Source of the DNA: Seonamhaeicola sp. S2-3
GTDB lineage: Bacteria > Bacteroidota > Bacteroidia > Flavobacteriales > Flavobacteriaceae
Length of the DNA: 64,000 nucleotides
Assembly: GCF_001971785.1 (NCBI RefSeq)
Contig: NZ_CP019389.1
Coordinates: 1,127,001-1,191,000 of the forward strand
Reading direction: 5' to 3'
The position numbers and the translations under genes are program-made. Under the pieces are notes generated by a model. That model was not told the origin of the DNA, made no database searches, and worked only from the letters and a program-made list of their open reading frames with translations. Shown here piece after piece: positions 18,079-26,540 of the stretch; position 1 is the stretch's first letter; every line of letters starts with the position of its first letter.

Positions 18079-19392
18079 ATGGATTTAAAAGAAAAATTAT
18101 TATCATCGTTCTTAGTATTTGAAAATCAATCAGAAACAGATTCTTATGTTCACACAGTAAGAAATGATGCTATAAAAAACTTTAAAGAAAAAGGTTTCCC
18201 AACAAAAAAAGATGAAGCTTGGAAATACACCTCTTTAAACAAATTACTTAAAGAAGACTACAGTGTTTTCCCTAAACAAGAAAACGCTTTAGAATATAGA
18301 GATGTAAGCAAATATTTTATACAAGAAATAGATTCTTATAAAATAGTTTTTATTGATGGTAAATACTCTTCTAACCTTTCAGAAACCACACACGATGGTA
18401 TTGATGTCTGCTTAATGTCTGCAGCACTAACAAAACCAAAATACCGCTTAATTATAGAAAACTATTTTAACAAAGCGGCAACTAAAGATAGTTTATCATC
18501 TTTAAACACAGCATTTTCTAAAGAAGGGGCATACATTCATATTCCTAAAGGAAAAATAGTAGAAAAACCTATTCAAATTGTCCATTTTTCAACAGGCAAT
18601 GAATCTGCTACCATGTTACAACCACGTAATTTAATTGTGGTTGAAGAAAACTCTCATGTACAAATAATAGAGCGCCACCAAAGTTTAACCAGCAACCCTG
18701 TATTAACTAATAGTGTTACAGAAATTTACACAAAAAAACGTGCTATAGTAGATTACTATAAAATTCAAAATGATGAAGCTAACGCATCGTTAATAGACAA
18801 TACATTCATTAAACAAAAACAAGAAAGCATTGTGTCTGTACACACATTTTCATTTGGCGGAAAATTAACACGCAACAACCTTAATTTTTATCAAGAAGGA
18901 GAACGTATAGATTCTACCCTAAAAGGCGTTACCATTATTGGCAATAAACAACATGTAGACCACAATACACTGGTACACCATATAGAGCCAAATTGCGAAA
19001 GCCATCAAGATTACAAAGGTATATTTAATGATAATGCTACGGGAGTTTTTAATGGTAAAGTAATTGTTGAAAAAGAAGCTCAAAAAACCAATGCATTTCA
19101 AGCAAACAACAATATTTTAGTTAGTGATAAAGCAACCATTAACACCAAACCGCAATTAGAAATTTTTGCTGATGACGTAAAATGCTCACACGGTTGTACT
19201 ATAGGTCAATTAGACGAAAGCGCTTTATTTTATATGCGTTCTCGTGGTATTCCAGAAAAAGAAGCCAAAGCATTGTTAATGTATGCATTTAGTAATAACG
19301 TACTAAACTCTGTTAAAATACCAGAATTAAAGCGTAGAATTACAAAAATTATCGCTAATCAATTAGGTGTAAATATTGGTTTCGATTTATAA
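18079..19392 (+). CDS. sufD: Fe-S cluster assembly protein SufD
   Basis: Second scaffold subunit (437 aa), a SufB homologue that forms the SufBC2D complex and is linked with iron acquisition. It shows the SufB/D beta-helix core with DDVKCSHGCTIGQLDESALFYMRSRGIP near the C terminus, including the conserved histidine and cysteine. The 66-nt gap after sufC contains an imperfect inverted repeat (CAGTTTACAG and CTGTAACTG). A palindromic repeat element separates it from sufS. Confidence 0.95.
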   Translation: MDLKEKLLSSFLVFENQSETDSYVHTVRNDAIKNFKEKGFPTKKDEAWKYTSLNKLLKEDYSVFPKQENALEYRDVSKYFIQEIDSYKIVFIDGKYSSNLSETTHDGIDVCLMSAALTKPKYRLIIENYFNKAATKDSLSSLNTAFSKEGAYIHIPKGKIVEKPIQIVHFSTGNESATMLQPRNLIVVEENSHVQIIERHQSLTSNPVLTNSVTEIYTKKRAIVDYYKIQNDEANASLIDNTFIKQKQESIVSVHTFSFGGKLTRNNLNFYQEGERIDSTLKGVTIIGNKQHVDHNTLVHHIEPNCESHQDYKGIFNDNATGVFNGKVIVEKEAQKTNAFQANNNILVSDKATINTKPQLEIFADDVKCSHGCTIGQLDESALFYMRSRGIPEKEAKALLMYAFSNNVLNSVKIPELKRRITKIIANQLGVNIGFDL

Positions 19393-19402
19393 TTTTTTTT
19401 AG

Positions 19403-19474
19403 AAGCTATTTCCCGCTATCCGCTGTATCTTTTTCTCGTACCTCAAAAAAGGATGCCGCTTCTATCGGGGCTAA
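19403..19474. repeat. Palindromic intergenic repeat element inside the suf operon
   Basis: The gap between sufD and sufS holds a GC-richer stretch that reads on the minus strand as AGCCCCGATAGAAGCGGCAT, then CCTTTTTT, a short loop, GAAAAAGAT and AGCGGATAGCGGG. Its two halves are roughly complementary (CCCGCTAT with ATCGGGG; ATCTTTTTC with AAAAAAGGAT). From memory, very similar sequences recur between genes in many flavobacterial genomes. Confidence 0.6.
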
Positions 19475-19483
19475 AAAGTAACT

Positions 19484-20698
19484 ATGTTAAACGTTGAAGA
19501 AATAAGAAAAGATTTTCCCATTCTTGCTCGTAAAGTTAATGGCAAACCTTTAGTGTATTTTGATAATGCTGCTACATCACAAACACCACAGCAGGTTATT
19601 AATGCTATTGTAAATTATTATACAAACTTTAACGCTAACATACACCGTGGTGTACACACATTAAGTCAAGAAGCCACTGACTTATATGAACAATCCAGAC
19701 AAAAAATTCAAGCACATTTTAATGCTAAACATGCGCATGAAATCATTTTTACATCAGGAACAACACACGGTATAAACATTGTAGCTAACGGATTTTCATC
19801 TATTCTTAAAAAAAACGATGAAATTATAGTTTCTGCCTTAGAACACCACAGCAACATTGTACCTTGGCAAATGCTTTGTGAGCGCACAGGCGCAACCTTA
19901 AAAGTCATTCCTATGAATGATAACGGTGAGTTAGAAATATCAGAATACGAAAAACTACTTTCTAATAACACTAAACTGGTTTTTGTAAATCACATTTCAA
20001 ATGCTTTAGGCACTATAAACCCTGTTAAATACATCATTGAAAAAGCCCACAATGTTGGTGCTGCCGTTTTAATTGATGGCGCCCAAGCTTGTGCGCACAT
20101 AAAACCAAACGTACAAGATTTAAATGCCGATTTTTATGTTGCCTCGGCTCATAAAATGTGTGGTCCTACCGGTGTAGGCGTTCTTTACGGCAAAGAGGCT
20201 TGGTTAAACAAACTACCTCCCTACCAAGGCGGTGGTGAAATGATTGCCGAAGTAACGTTTCAAAAAACCACGTATGCAGACCTACCTCATAAATTTGAAG
20301 CAGGAACACCAAACATAGCAGGAGGCATTGTTTTCGGAACCGCCATAGATTACATGAACACTATTGGTTTTGATAATATTGCTGAGTACGAAAACGAGCT
20401 CTTAGAGTATGCCACAAAAAAATTACTTGAAATAGATGGTTTAAAAATTTATGGCACTTCTAAACACAAAACATCAGTTATATCATTCAACCTTAAAGGT
20501 ATTCACCCATATGATGTAGGTTCTATTTTAGATAAATTAGGGATTGCCGTTCGTACTGGTCACCATTGCGCGCAACCTATAATGGATTTTTATAAAATTC
20601 CAGGAACCGTACGTGCTTCGTTTGCATTTTACAACACCAAAGCCGAAATAGACACCTTAGTTGAAGGCGTTAAAAAAGCTAAAATGATGTTGTCTTAA
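19484..20698 (+). CDS. sufS: Cysteine desulfurase SufS
   Basis: PLP enzyme that takes sulfur from cysteine for Fe-S assembly (404 aa). The PLP-binding lysine is in SAHKMCGPTGVG (about residue 225), the PLP-stacking histidine in SALEHHSN, and the catalytic cysteine in RTGHHCAQP (about residue 362). The short active-site loop fits group II (SufS) enzymes that use SufE as acceptor, which is encoded two genes downstream. Confidence 0.96.
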   Translation: MLNVEEIRKDFPILARKVNGKPLVYFDNAATSQTPQQVINAIVNYYTNFNANIHRGVHTLSQEATDLYEQSRQKIQAHFNAKHAHEIIFTSGTTHGINIVANGFSSILKKNDEIIVSALEHHSNIVPWQMLCERTGATLKVIPMNDNGELEISEYEKLLSNNTKLVFVNHISNALGTINPVKYIIEKAHNVGAAVLIDGAQACAHIKPNVQDLNADFYVASAHKMCGPTGVGVLYGKEAWLNKLPPYQGGGEMIAEVTFQKTTYADLPHKFEAGTPNIAGGIVFGTAIDYMNTIGFDNIAEYENELLEYATKKLLEIDGLKIYGTSKHKTSVISFNLKGIHPYDVGSILDKLGIAVRTGHHCAQPIMDFYKIPGTVRASFAFYNTKAEIDTLVEGVKKAKMMLS

Positions 20699-20744
20699 AC
20701 TAATTTTGGCGCCCTTTTTGCATATTATTTTCAAAATTACTTAT

Positions 20745-21509
20745 ATGAAGTGGATACTTATACTTTTTAGTATTATTACATTAAAAACTTGTAACAATAC
20801 TAGCTTAGAACAAAACACAACAATGTTACAAGACAACTTTAACATAACTACTTTAAACGGAACAAATGTTTCCGCATTTAATTTAACCATTGCGTTTGCA
20901 GATTCTACCAAACAGGTATCTGGTTTTTCTGGGTGTAATAGATTTTTTGGCTCTTACACCATTGAAAACAATACTATTAAATTAGGTCCATTGGCCACTA
21001 CCAGAAAAATGTGTACACCTAAGCTTAACAGTGTTGAATCTGAACTATTAGACGCCTTAACAAAGACAAACCATTTTTCAATAAAAAATGACACTTTAAT
21101 ACTTTTAGAAAATGAGAATAAACTCTTAAACGCTGTAAAAAAAGGTGTTTCTAAAAATATTTCGTTTGAATATACCCAACACTCAAGAGGAGGGTTTCAA
21201 CTTATAAAAGTGAATGAAAAATCTGTTGCTATTCAAAATAAAAGAGAAGGAACTATAACAAAAATTGACTGCAACGAGAAGCAATGGCAAAAACTAATTA
21301 AAGCGTTTAAATTAGTTAATCCCGATAGTATTTCAAATTTAAAAGCCCCATCAAACAAACGCCTTTTTGATGGTGCTGCAATAGCAAAATTAACCGTGAA
21401 CTTAAATGGTAAAACTTATGAAACCCCTAGCTTTGATCATGGTAACCCGCACCCAAATATTGCTAATCTTGTTAAAGAAATCTTATCATTATCCCAAAAC
21501 GTTGAATAG
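20745..21509 (+). CDS. META-domain lipoprotein
   Basis: A 254-aa envelope protein. The signal sequence ends in a lipobox-like LKTC (cysteine near residue 16). A META (HslJ-like) domain follows at about 30-115, with FADSTKQVSGFSGCNRFFGSYTIENN and LGPLATTRKMC. The C-terminal half (ISFEYTQHSRGGFQLIKV and on) is a separate region that I do not recognise by name. A TTG at 20706 could extend the frame, but the ATG at 20745 gives a proper signal peptide. It sits between sufS and sufE. Confidence 0.75.
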   Translation: MKWILILFSIITLKTCNNTSLEQNTTMLQDNFNITTLNGTNVSAFNLTIAFADSTKQVSGFSGCNRFFGSYTIENNTIKLGPLATTRKMCTPKLNSVESELLDALTKTNHFSIKNDTLILLENENKLLNAVKKGVSKNISFEYTQHSRGGFQLIKVNEKSVAIQNKREGTITKIDCNEKQWQKLIKAFKLVNPDSISNLKAPSNKRLFDGAAIAKLTVNLNGKTYETPSFDHGNPHPNIANLVKEILSLSQNVE

Positions 21510-21532
21510 CAACGTTACTTGTTGTATTTTTG
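21502..21532 (+). promoter_or_regulatory. Internal promoter before sufE
   Basis: TTG (21502-21504) and TATTTTTG (21525-21532) are spaced by 20 nt. The ATG at 21548 follows 15 nt later. sufE, the DUF59 gene and the DUF2480 gene may therefore have their own transcript. Confidence 0.55.
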
Positions 21533-21547
21533 CTTAAAATTGAACGT

Positions 21548-21970
21548 ATGACTATTGAAGATATTCAAAATGAAATAATAGACGAATTCTCAATGTTTGA
21601 AGATTGGGAAGAACGCTACCAATATATGATAGATTTAGGGAAAGAATTACCCTTAATTGACGACCAATACAAAACAGACAGCAACATTATTAAAGGTTGC
21701 CAAAGTAAAGTATGGGTACATGCTGAAATGAAAGGCGATAAGTTACAATTTACCGCAGATAGTGATGCCATTATTACCAAAGGTATTATTGCTATTTTAA
21801 TAAGAGCTTTTTCTAACCAGCACCCAAAAGATATTATTAATGCAGATACTAGTTTTATTGATAAAATAGGACTTAAAGAGCATTTATCTCCCACACGTGC
21901 CAACGGTTTGGTAAGTATGGTAAAACAATTAAAAATGTACGCTATTGCGTATCAAACTCAGTTGAATTAG
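21548..21970 (+). CDS. sufE: Cysteine desulfuration protein SufE
   Basis: Sulfur acceptor that activates SufS and passes persulfide to SufBCD (140 aa). The conserved cysteine is in IIKGCQSKVWV, and the typical N-terminal region DEFSMFEDWEERYQYMIDLGK is present. A TTG at 21530 would extend the protein, but that codon lies in the -7 promoter box, so the ATG at 21548 is used. Confidence 0.94.
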   Translation: MTIEDIQNEIIDEFSMFEDWEERYQYMIDLGKELPLIDDQYKTDSNIIKGCQSKVWVHAEMKGDKLQFTADSDAIITKGIIAILIRAFSNQHPKDIINADTSFIDKIGLKEHLSPTRANGLVSMVKQLKMYAIAYQTQLN

Positions 21971-22036
21971 TGGATTTCGTTAATTTGTGTAATTGTTTAA
22001 ACACACCAACGAATAAACACATAAACAATTAAAAAT

Positions 22037-22363
22037 ATGAGCGACACAACTATAGACACAAATGCCTTAGGTGAAAAAATAGTAAACGTATTAAAAACTA
22101 TTTATGACCCTGAAATCCCTGTTGATATTTATGAACTTGGGTTAATATATGATGTTTTTGTAAACGAAGACTACGACGTTAAAATATTAATGACGCTAAC
22201 CACACCCAATTGTCCGGTAGCAGAAACATTACCTTTAGAAGTTGAAGAAAAAATAAAATCACTTAACGAAGTAAAATCGGCTGAAGTAGAAATCACCTTC
22301 GATCCACCTTGGTCTCAAGAACTTATGAGCGAAGAAGCTAAGTTAGAATTAGGAATGCTTTGA
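22037..22363 (+). CDS. Fe-S assembly DUF59/MIP18-family protein (SufT-like)
   Basis: A 108-aa MIP18/DUF59 protein. Typical family sequences are IYDPEIPVDIYELGLIYDV and the cysteine motif TTPNCPVAETLP; the end, VEITFDPPWSQELMSEEAKLELGM, fits SUF-associated members. Such proteins assist Fe-S maturation. It lies 66 nt after sufE, and the position supports the assignment. Confidence 0.88.
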   Translation: MSDTTIDTNALGEKIVNVLKTIYDPEIPVDIYELGLIYDVFVNEDYDVKILMTLTTPNCPVAETLPLEVEEKIKSLNEVKSAEVEITFDPPWSQELMSEEAKLELGML

Positions 22364-22431
22364 TTTAGTTACAGTCTCAAGTAATGGTTTTCATCACAAC
22401 TTAACAATACACAATTAAACAACTTACTTTT

Positions 22432-22938
22432 TTGAAAGACGAAATTATAAATCGCGTAGCGAATAGTAAACTAATAACCTTAGATTTGGAAGACTTTTAT
22501 CCAGAAGGTAAACGTGTATTATTTGATATTAAAGACTGGTTATTTGAAGGCTTAGTATTACGTGAAAAAGATTTTAGAGCTCAAGTATTAGAATTCAATT
22601 GGTCTCAATTTCAAGATTGCTACATAGCCTTAACATGTAGTACAGATGCCATTGTACCAGGTTGGGCTTATATACTATTAAGCATTCATTTAGAGCCTTA
22701 CGCTAAAAAAGTAATAGTTGGCAATTTAGAAACCTTAGAAACTTCTATATACCAAGACATTATAAACAATTTAAATACAGAAACGTTTAAAGGCAAGCCT
22801 ATTATTATAAAAGGATGCGCTAATAAACCCGTTCCTCAAAATGCATATATTATGTTAGCTAGCAAGTTAAAACCCCTAGCAAAATCAATTATGTATGGAG
22901 AAGCTTGCTCTTCGGTTCCACTTTATAAAAACAAATAA
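22432..22938 (+). CDS. DUF2480-family protein
   Basis: A 168-aa conserved protein recognised as DUF2480 from the N-terminal SKLITLDLEDFYPEGKRVLFDIKDWLFEGLVLREKDF pattern. The chain contains several cysteines (CYIALTCSTD, KGCANKPVP, GEACSSVP). It starts with TTG at 22432, since no in-frame ATG lies near and homologues begin at about this point. The function is unknown, but it is the last gene of the suf cluster, and the spaced cysteines would suit a metal or sulfur role. This is inference. Confidence 0.75.
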   Translation: MKDEIINRVANSKLITLDLEDFYPEGKRVLFDIKDWLFEGLVLREKDFRAQVLEFNWSQFQDCYIALTCSTDAIVPGWAYILLSIHLEPYAKKVIVGNLETLETSIYQDIINNLNTETFKGKPIIIKGCANKPVPQNAYIMLASKLKPLAKSIMYGEACSSVPLYKNK

Positions 22939-23008
22939 TTTCTTGTGACCCCAAATTAAAAAATGGGTCTATATTTTATATTTCAAAACTTAATAAACTT
23001 AAAATTTT

Positions 23009-23938
23009 ATGAAAAAAGTACTTTTAGTAGTATCGTTGTTTTTTGGAGTAATTTCAATAAACGCACAAACTAAAGAAGAATTACAAGCTAAAAAAGCAGA
23101 AAAACAAGCCGAAGCTGATGCAGCACAAGCCGAAGCTAATAAATTACAAGCTCAAATTGATGCACTTCCAGGTTGGAGAATAGGTGCCTTTGGAACTATT
23201 GGTGGAAGTTTATCTAACTTTAATAATTGGTATGCTCAAGGAACACCTAACAACAGCTCTGGTAATATTGGCTTTACCTTTAACGCTTTTGCTAATTTAA
23301 TTGAAGACAAGTTTTTTTGGAGAAACTCATTAACTACTAATTTGGCATGGGTAAAACTAGACGACAAAGATAACGGAACCGATGAAGATGATAGTTTTGA
23401 ACCTACTACCGATGTATTTAACCTATCATCGCTTTACGGTAGAAACATTACTAAAAACTTAGCTGTTTCTGGTTTATTAGAATACAGAACTACAATTTTA
23501 AACAACTTTAATGACCCTGGTTATTTAGATGTTGGTATTGGTGCTACTTGGACGCCTATTGAAAATTTAATAGTTGTTATTCACCCATTAAACTACAACT
23601 TTGTATTTGCTGATAATGATGCTGTTTTTGATTCATCTATGGGTGCTAAAATAGTAGCAGATTACACAAGAAAAATTGGTGCTATTGACTTTAAAACAAA
23701 CTTCTCTACTTTTCAAAGTTATAAATCTAGCGATTTATCAAACTGGACATGGACCAACTCATTTAGCTACACACTTTGGAAAATGATTGGTGTAGGTTTT
23801 GATTTTGGTTTACGTAGTAACAAACAAGAAGCATTAAATTATGCCCTAGCACAAGACCCAGCAACAGCTACTGGTTTTGATGATGTTGATAACGATTTAC
23901 AAAGCTATTACACCATTGGTTTAAGCTATAAGTTTTAA
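23009..23938 (+). CDS. DUF3078 outer-membrane protein
   Basis: A 309-aa exported protein. The signal peptide ends at SINAQ (residue 20). A short coiled coil rich in Glu/Ala/Lys (residues 21-51) precedes a beta-rich domain (WRIGAFGTIGGSLSNFNNWYAQGTPNN and on) that fits DUF3078. The chain ends in aromatic LSYKF, as barrels do. The N-terminal coiled coil may span the periplasm. The function is unknown. A strong terminator follows. Confidence 0.8.
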   Translation: MKKVLLVVSLFFGVISINAQTKEELQAKKAEKQAEADAAQAEANKLQAQIDALPGWRIGAFGTIGGSLSNFNNWYAQGTPNNSSGNIGFTFNAFANLIEDKFFWRNSLTTNLAWVKLDDKDNGTDEDDSFEPTTDVFNLSSLYGRNITKNLAVSGLLEYRTTILNNFNDPGYLDVGIGATWTPIENLIVVIHPLNYNFVFADNDAVFDSSMGAKIVADYTRKIGAIDFKTNFSTFQSYKSSDLSNWTWTNSFSYTLWKMIGVGFDFGLRSNKQEALNYALAQDPATATGFDDVDNDLQSYYTIGLSYKF

Positions 23939-23967
23939 GCTTTAAAACTTTATATATCTAATTTTAA

Positions 23968-24000
23968 AAAATCCGCTTCTTTTTCTAGAAGCGGATTTTT
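23968..24000 (+). terminator. Terminator after the DUF3078 gene
   Basis: AAAATCCGCTTCT (23968-23980) pairs with AGAAGCGGATTTT (from 23987) around a 6-nt loop, with a T run. This is a classic intrinsic terminator. Confidence 0.9.
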
Positions 24001-24051
24001 TAGTTTTTACCTAAATTGTAAAACATAATCAACCATAAATACTGATATAAA

Positions 24052-25119
24052 ATGAAAAAATTATTCCTTATTGCAGTTTTACTTACATGTGTTTTCGCAC
24101 AATGCCAAGAATACACCTTTATTCCAGATAGTTTAAGATTACTTCCGTTGCAAGAACTGTTAAAAAAAGAACCACCTGCCGATTTTGAACCTGTTTATTA
24201 TGAAGACGGTACACCAGTAGCCTTTAAAGACGTGTTGCCATTAATAATGGGGCAAAAATTAATACCCAGTATGTTTGTAGATGACAATGGAGAATACAAA
24301 GCGTTGGTTGTTAAAAGCATTCTTAAAAACGATGACATAAAAATTGTATATGAAAACATTCCTGAATCATTAATAAATTCTGGCTATTCATATGGAAACC
24401 CTAATAGCGATACTGTAATTATAAACATAGATGGTGGGCCTGAAAATGATCTTAGAACATATAGATTTAAACTTTCATATAGTTTTACAGGTGAAGTTGA
24501 TGAGAACAACTATTTTCTTATTAATATGCGTGAATCACAAACTCTGCATCCTGAGGACACCGAAAAGGAAGAAATTTCATGGGAACAGGCAAAAAACTAT
24601 AATGAAAAAACGGTAAAAACGCTTTATGAGCTTATTAGTTATTTTAAATCACAACATAAAAAAGTGTATGTAGTTGGTGGGTCGTATGGCTCTTTAGTTG
24701 GTTTAAAATCTCTTGTTGATTATAACAACATTGCAGACAGATATTTATTAATGGTAGGTAGACTTGATATGACGAAAAAAGTTAGTGAAGCTTATTCTAA
24801 AGGATTTGAGGCTAATTTTGAAACTGATGCTGTTACACCAATAATTGGTGAAAAATCAAATAATATTTACACAGTTAACATGCGAAAAATTGCAGCAGCC
24901 ATAAATAGAGACGAGAAATATACCGAATTACTGAAAGACACTGACCTGTCTAATCTCATATATATCTATATTGAAAATGACCAAAGAGTTGGAAAGCTAA
25001 CTGAAAATGAGATTAAATTTCTTGAATCTAAAAATGCCAAGGTGATTAATGTAAAAGGAGAACACGATAAATGGAAAGCACATTTAAAAATGGGACTTCA
25101 ACTATTGTTAAACAATTGA
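24052..25119 (+). CDS. Exported alpha/beta-hydrolase-like protein
   Basis: A 355-aa protein with an N-terminal signal (MKKLFLIAVLLTCVFAQCQ). The body has an alpha/beta-hydrolase feel: VIINIDGGPEND near residue 122, nucleophile elbow VGGSYGSLVG (GxSxG) near 219, and a late histidine in VKGEHDKWK. The exact substrate is unknown. The gene stands alone between a terminator and a palindromic repeat, with HflX convergent. It is AT-rich like its surroundings, and there are no signs of transfer. Confidence 0.6.
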   Translation: MKKLFLIAVLLTCVFAQCQEYTFIPDSLRLLPLQELLKKEPPADFEPVYYEDGTPVAFKDVLPLIMGQKLIPSMFVDDNGEYKALVVKSILKNDDIKIVYENIPESLINSGYSYGNPNSDTVIINIDGGPENDLRTYRFKLSYSFTGEVDENNYFLINMRESQTLHPEDTEKEEISWEQAKNYNEKTVKTLYELISYFKSQHKKVYVVGGSYGSLVGLKSLVDYNNIADRYLLMVGRLDMTKKVSEAYSKGFEANFETDAVTPIIGEKSNNIYTVNMRKIAAAINRDEKYTELLKDTDLSNLIYIYIENDQRVGKLTENEIKFLESKNAKVINVKGEHDKWKAHLKMGLQLLLNN

Positions 25120-25170
25120 ATGTTACCCAAAATTAAATAATTTTCATTTAAACTAGAACATAGCAAAAAT

Positions 25171-25250
25171 GAGCGTTAGGGATTGAGGTATTTGTTGGAG
25201 CTCCTCGCAGAGAGCGACTACCGAAAGCCCGACCCTTGTGGTAACGCCCA
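25171..25250. repeat. Palindromic intergenic repeat element (second type)
   Basis: The end sequences GCGTTA (25173-25178) and TAACGC (25242-25247) are perfect inverted repeats. Inside lie AGGGATTGAGG and CCCGACCC, and a central hairpin around GGAGCTCCTCGCAGAGAGC. The GC content is clearly above that of the flanks. From memory, flavobacterial genomes carry many intergenic copies starting AGCG.TAGGGATTG and ending AAAGCCCGACCC. Confidence 0.6.
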
Positions 25251-25251
25251 A

Positions 25252-26463
25252 CTACTCCATATCTTCATAATCTGGATACAGAAAATGATTATACGGAAAA
25301 CGCGTGATGTGTATCTCTCTAACTTCATCGTAAACACGTTTTTTAAAGTCTTCTAAATTACTTTTATTAATAGCCGAAATGAATAGGGCATTGTTACCTA
25401 TTTTACTCATCCAGGTGTTTTTCCATTCTTCTAAAGTGTAATTTGCTTTAGTGCGTTCGGTAGCTAAATCGTCATCATCAATAGGTTCTGGTTTATAAGC
25501 ATCAATTTTATTAAATACCATAATAGTAGGTTTGTCTCCACTATTTATTTCGCCTAATATTTTGTTTACAGAATCTATATGTTCTTCAAAATTTGGGTGC
25601 GAAATATCAACTACATGCAACAGCAAATCTGCTTCTCTTACCTCATCTAAAGTGCTTTTAAAACTATCTACCAATTGGGTTGGTAACTTGCGTATAAAAC
25701 CAACCGTATCACTTAATAAAAAAGGTAAGTTTTGAATTACTACTTTTCTAACAGTGGTATCTAGGGTAGCAAAAAGTTTATTTTCGGCAAAAACTTCACT
25801 TTTGCTTATCACATTCATGAGGGTAGATTTACCCACGTTAGTATAACCAACCAAGGCTACTCTAACCATTTTTCCGCGGTTGCCGCGTTGTACTGCCATT
25901 TGTTTATCAATAGCTTTTATACGGGCTTTTAAAAGCGATATTTTATCACGTACAATACGTCTATCGGTTTCAATCTCGGTTTCACCAGGTCCGCGCATAC
26001 CAATACCCCCTTTTTGTCGTTCAAGGTGCGTCCACATCCCCCTTAATCGTGGTAATAAGTACTCGCATTGTGCCAACTCTACTTGTGTTCTTGCATAACT
26101 AGTTTGGGCTCTTTGTGCAAAAATATCTAAGATTAGATTGGTTCTATCTAGTACTTTTACATTTAGAATTTTACTAATGTTGCGTTCTTGAGCAGCGGAT
26201 AATTCGTCATCAAAAATGGCTGTTCCTACATCATTTGCTTCAATAAAATTACGAACATCTTCCATTTTACCAGACCCAATAAAAGTTTTAGGGTTGGGCA
26301 TATCCATTTTTTGAGTAAAACGCTTTACTACCACGCCTCCAGCTGTATAGGTTAAAAATTCAAGTTCATCTAAATACTCTTTAGATTTAGCTTCATCTTG
26401 ATTTTTAGTTATAATTCCTATTAAAACTGCTTTTTCTAAAGCTATGTCTTTCTTTTCTATCAT
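25252..26463 (-). CDS. hflX: Ribosome-associated GTPase HflX
   Basis: Translational GTPase that binds the 50S subunit and rescues stalled ribosomes (403 aa). The N-terminal HflX domain ends with the glycine-rich linker KGGIGMRGPGETEIETDRR near residue 155. G-domain motifs follow: G1 GYTNVGKST, G3 DTVGFI, and G4 FNKIDAY. The stop codon lies just beyond a palindromic repeat element. The divergent gene is the EEP nuclease at 26541. Confidence 0.95.
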   Translation of the reverse strand: MIEKKDIALEKAVLIGIITKNQDEAKSKEYLDELEFLTYTAGGVVVKRFTQKMDMPNPKTFIGSGKMEDVRNFIEANDVGTAIFDDELSAAQERNISKILNVKVLDRTNLILDIFAQRAQTSYARTQVELAQCEYLLPRLRGMWTHLERQKGGIGMRGPGETEIETDRRIVRDKISLLKARIKAIDKQMAVQRGNRGKMVRVALVGYTNVGKSTLMNVISKSEVFAENKLFATLDTTVRKVVIQNLPFLLSDTVGFIRKLPTQLVDSFKSTLDEVREADLLLHVVDISHPNFEEHIDSVNKILGEINSGDKPTIMVFNKIDAYKPEPIDDDDLATERTKANYTLEEWKNTWMSKIGNNALFISAINKSNLEDFKKRVYDEVREIHITRFPYNHFLYPDYEDME

Positions 26464-26540
26464 AAATATTAATAATGTACAAAGTTACGCAATTACAACT
26501 ACTTTTAATTTCATATTTTAGGGGTCTATTTTTTAAGTTT

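Noticed and set aside
22947-22969. GACCC/GGGTC stem after the DUF2480 gene as a terminator
   Set aside because: The stem is only 5 bp with a long loop and lacks a T run directly after it.
24052-25119. Assignment of the exported hydrolase-like protein to a named esterase or peptidase family
   Set aside because: Only the GxSxG elbow and a late histidine are convincing; the remaining sequence fits no family that I can name.
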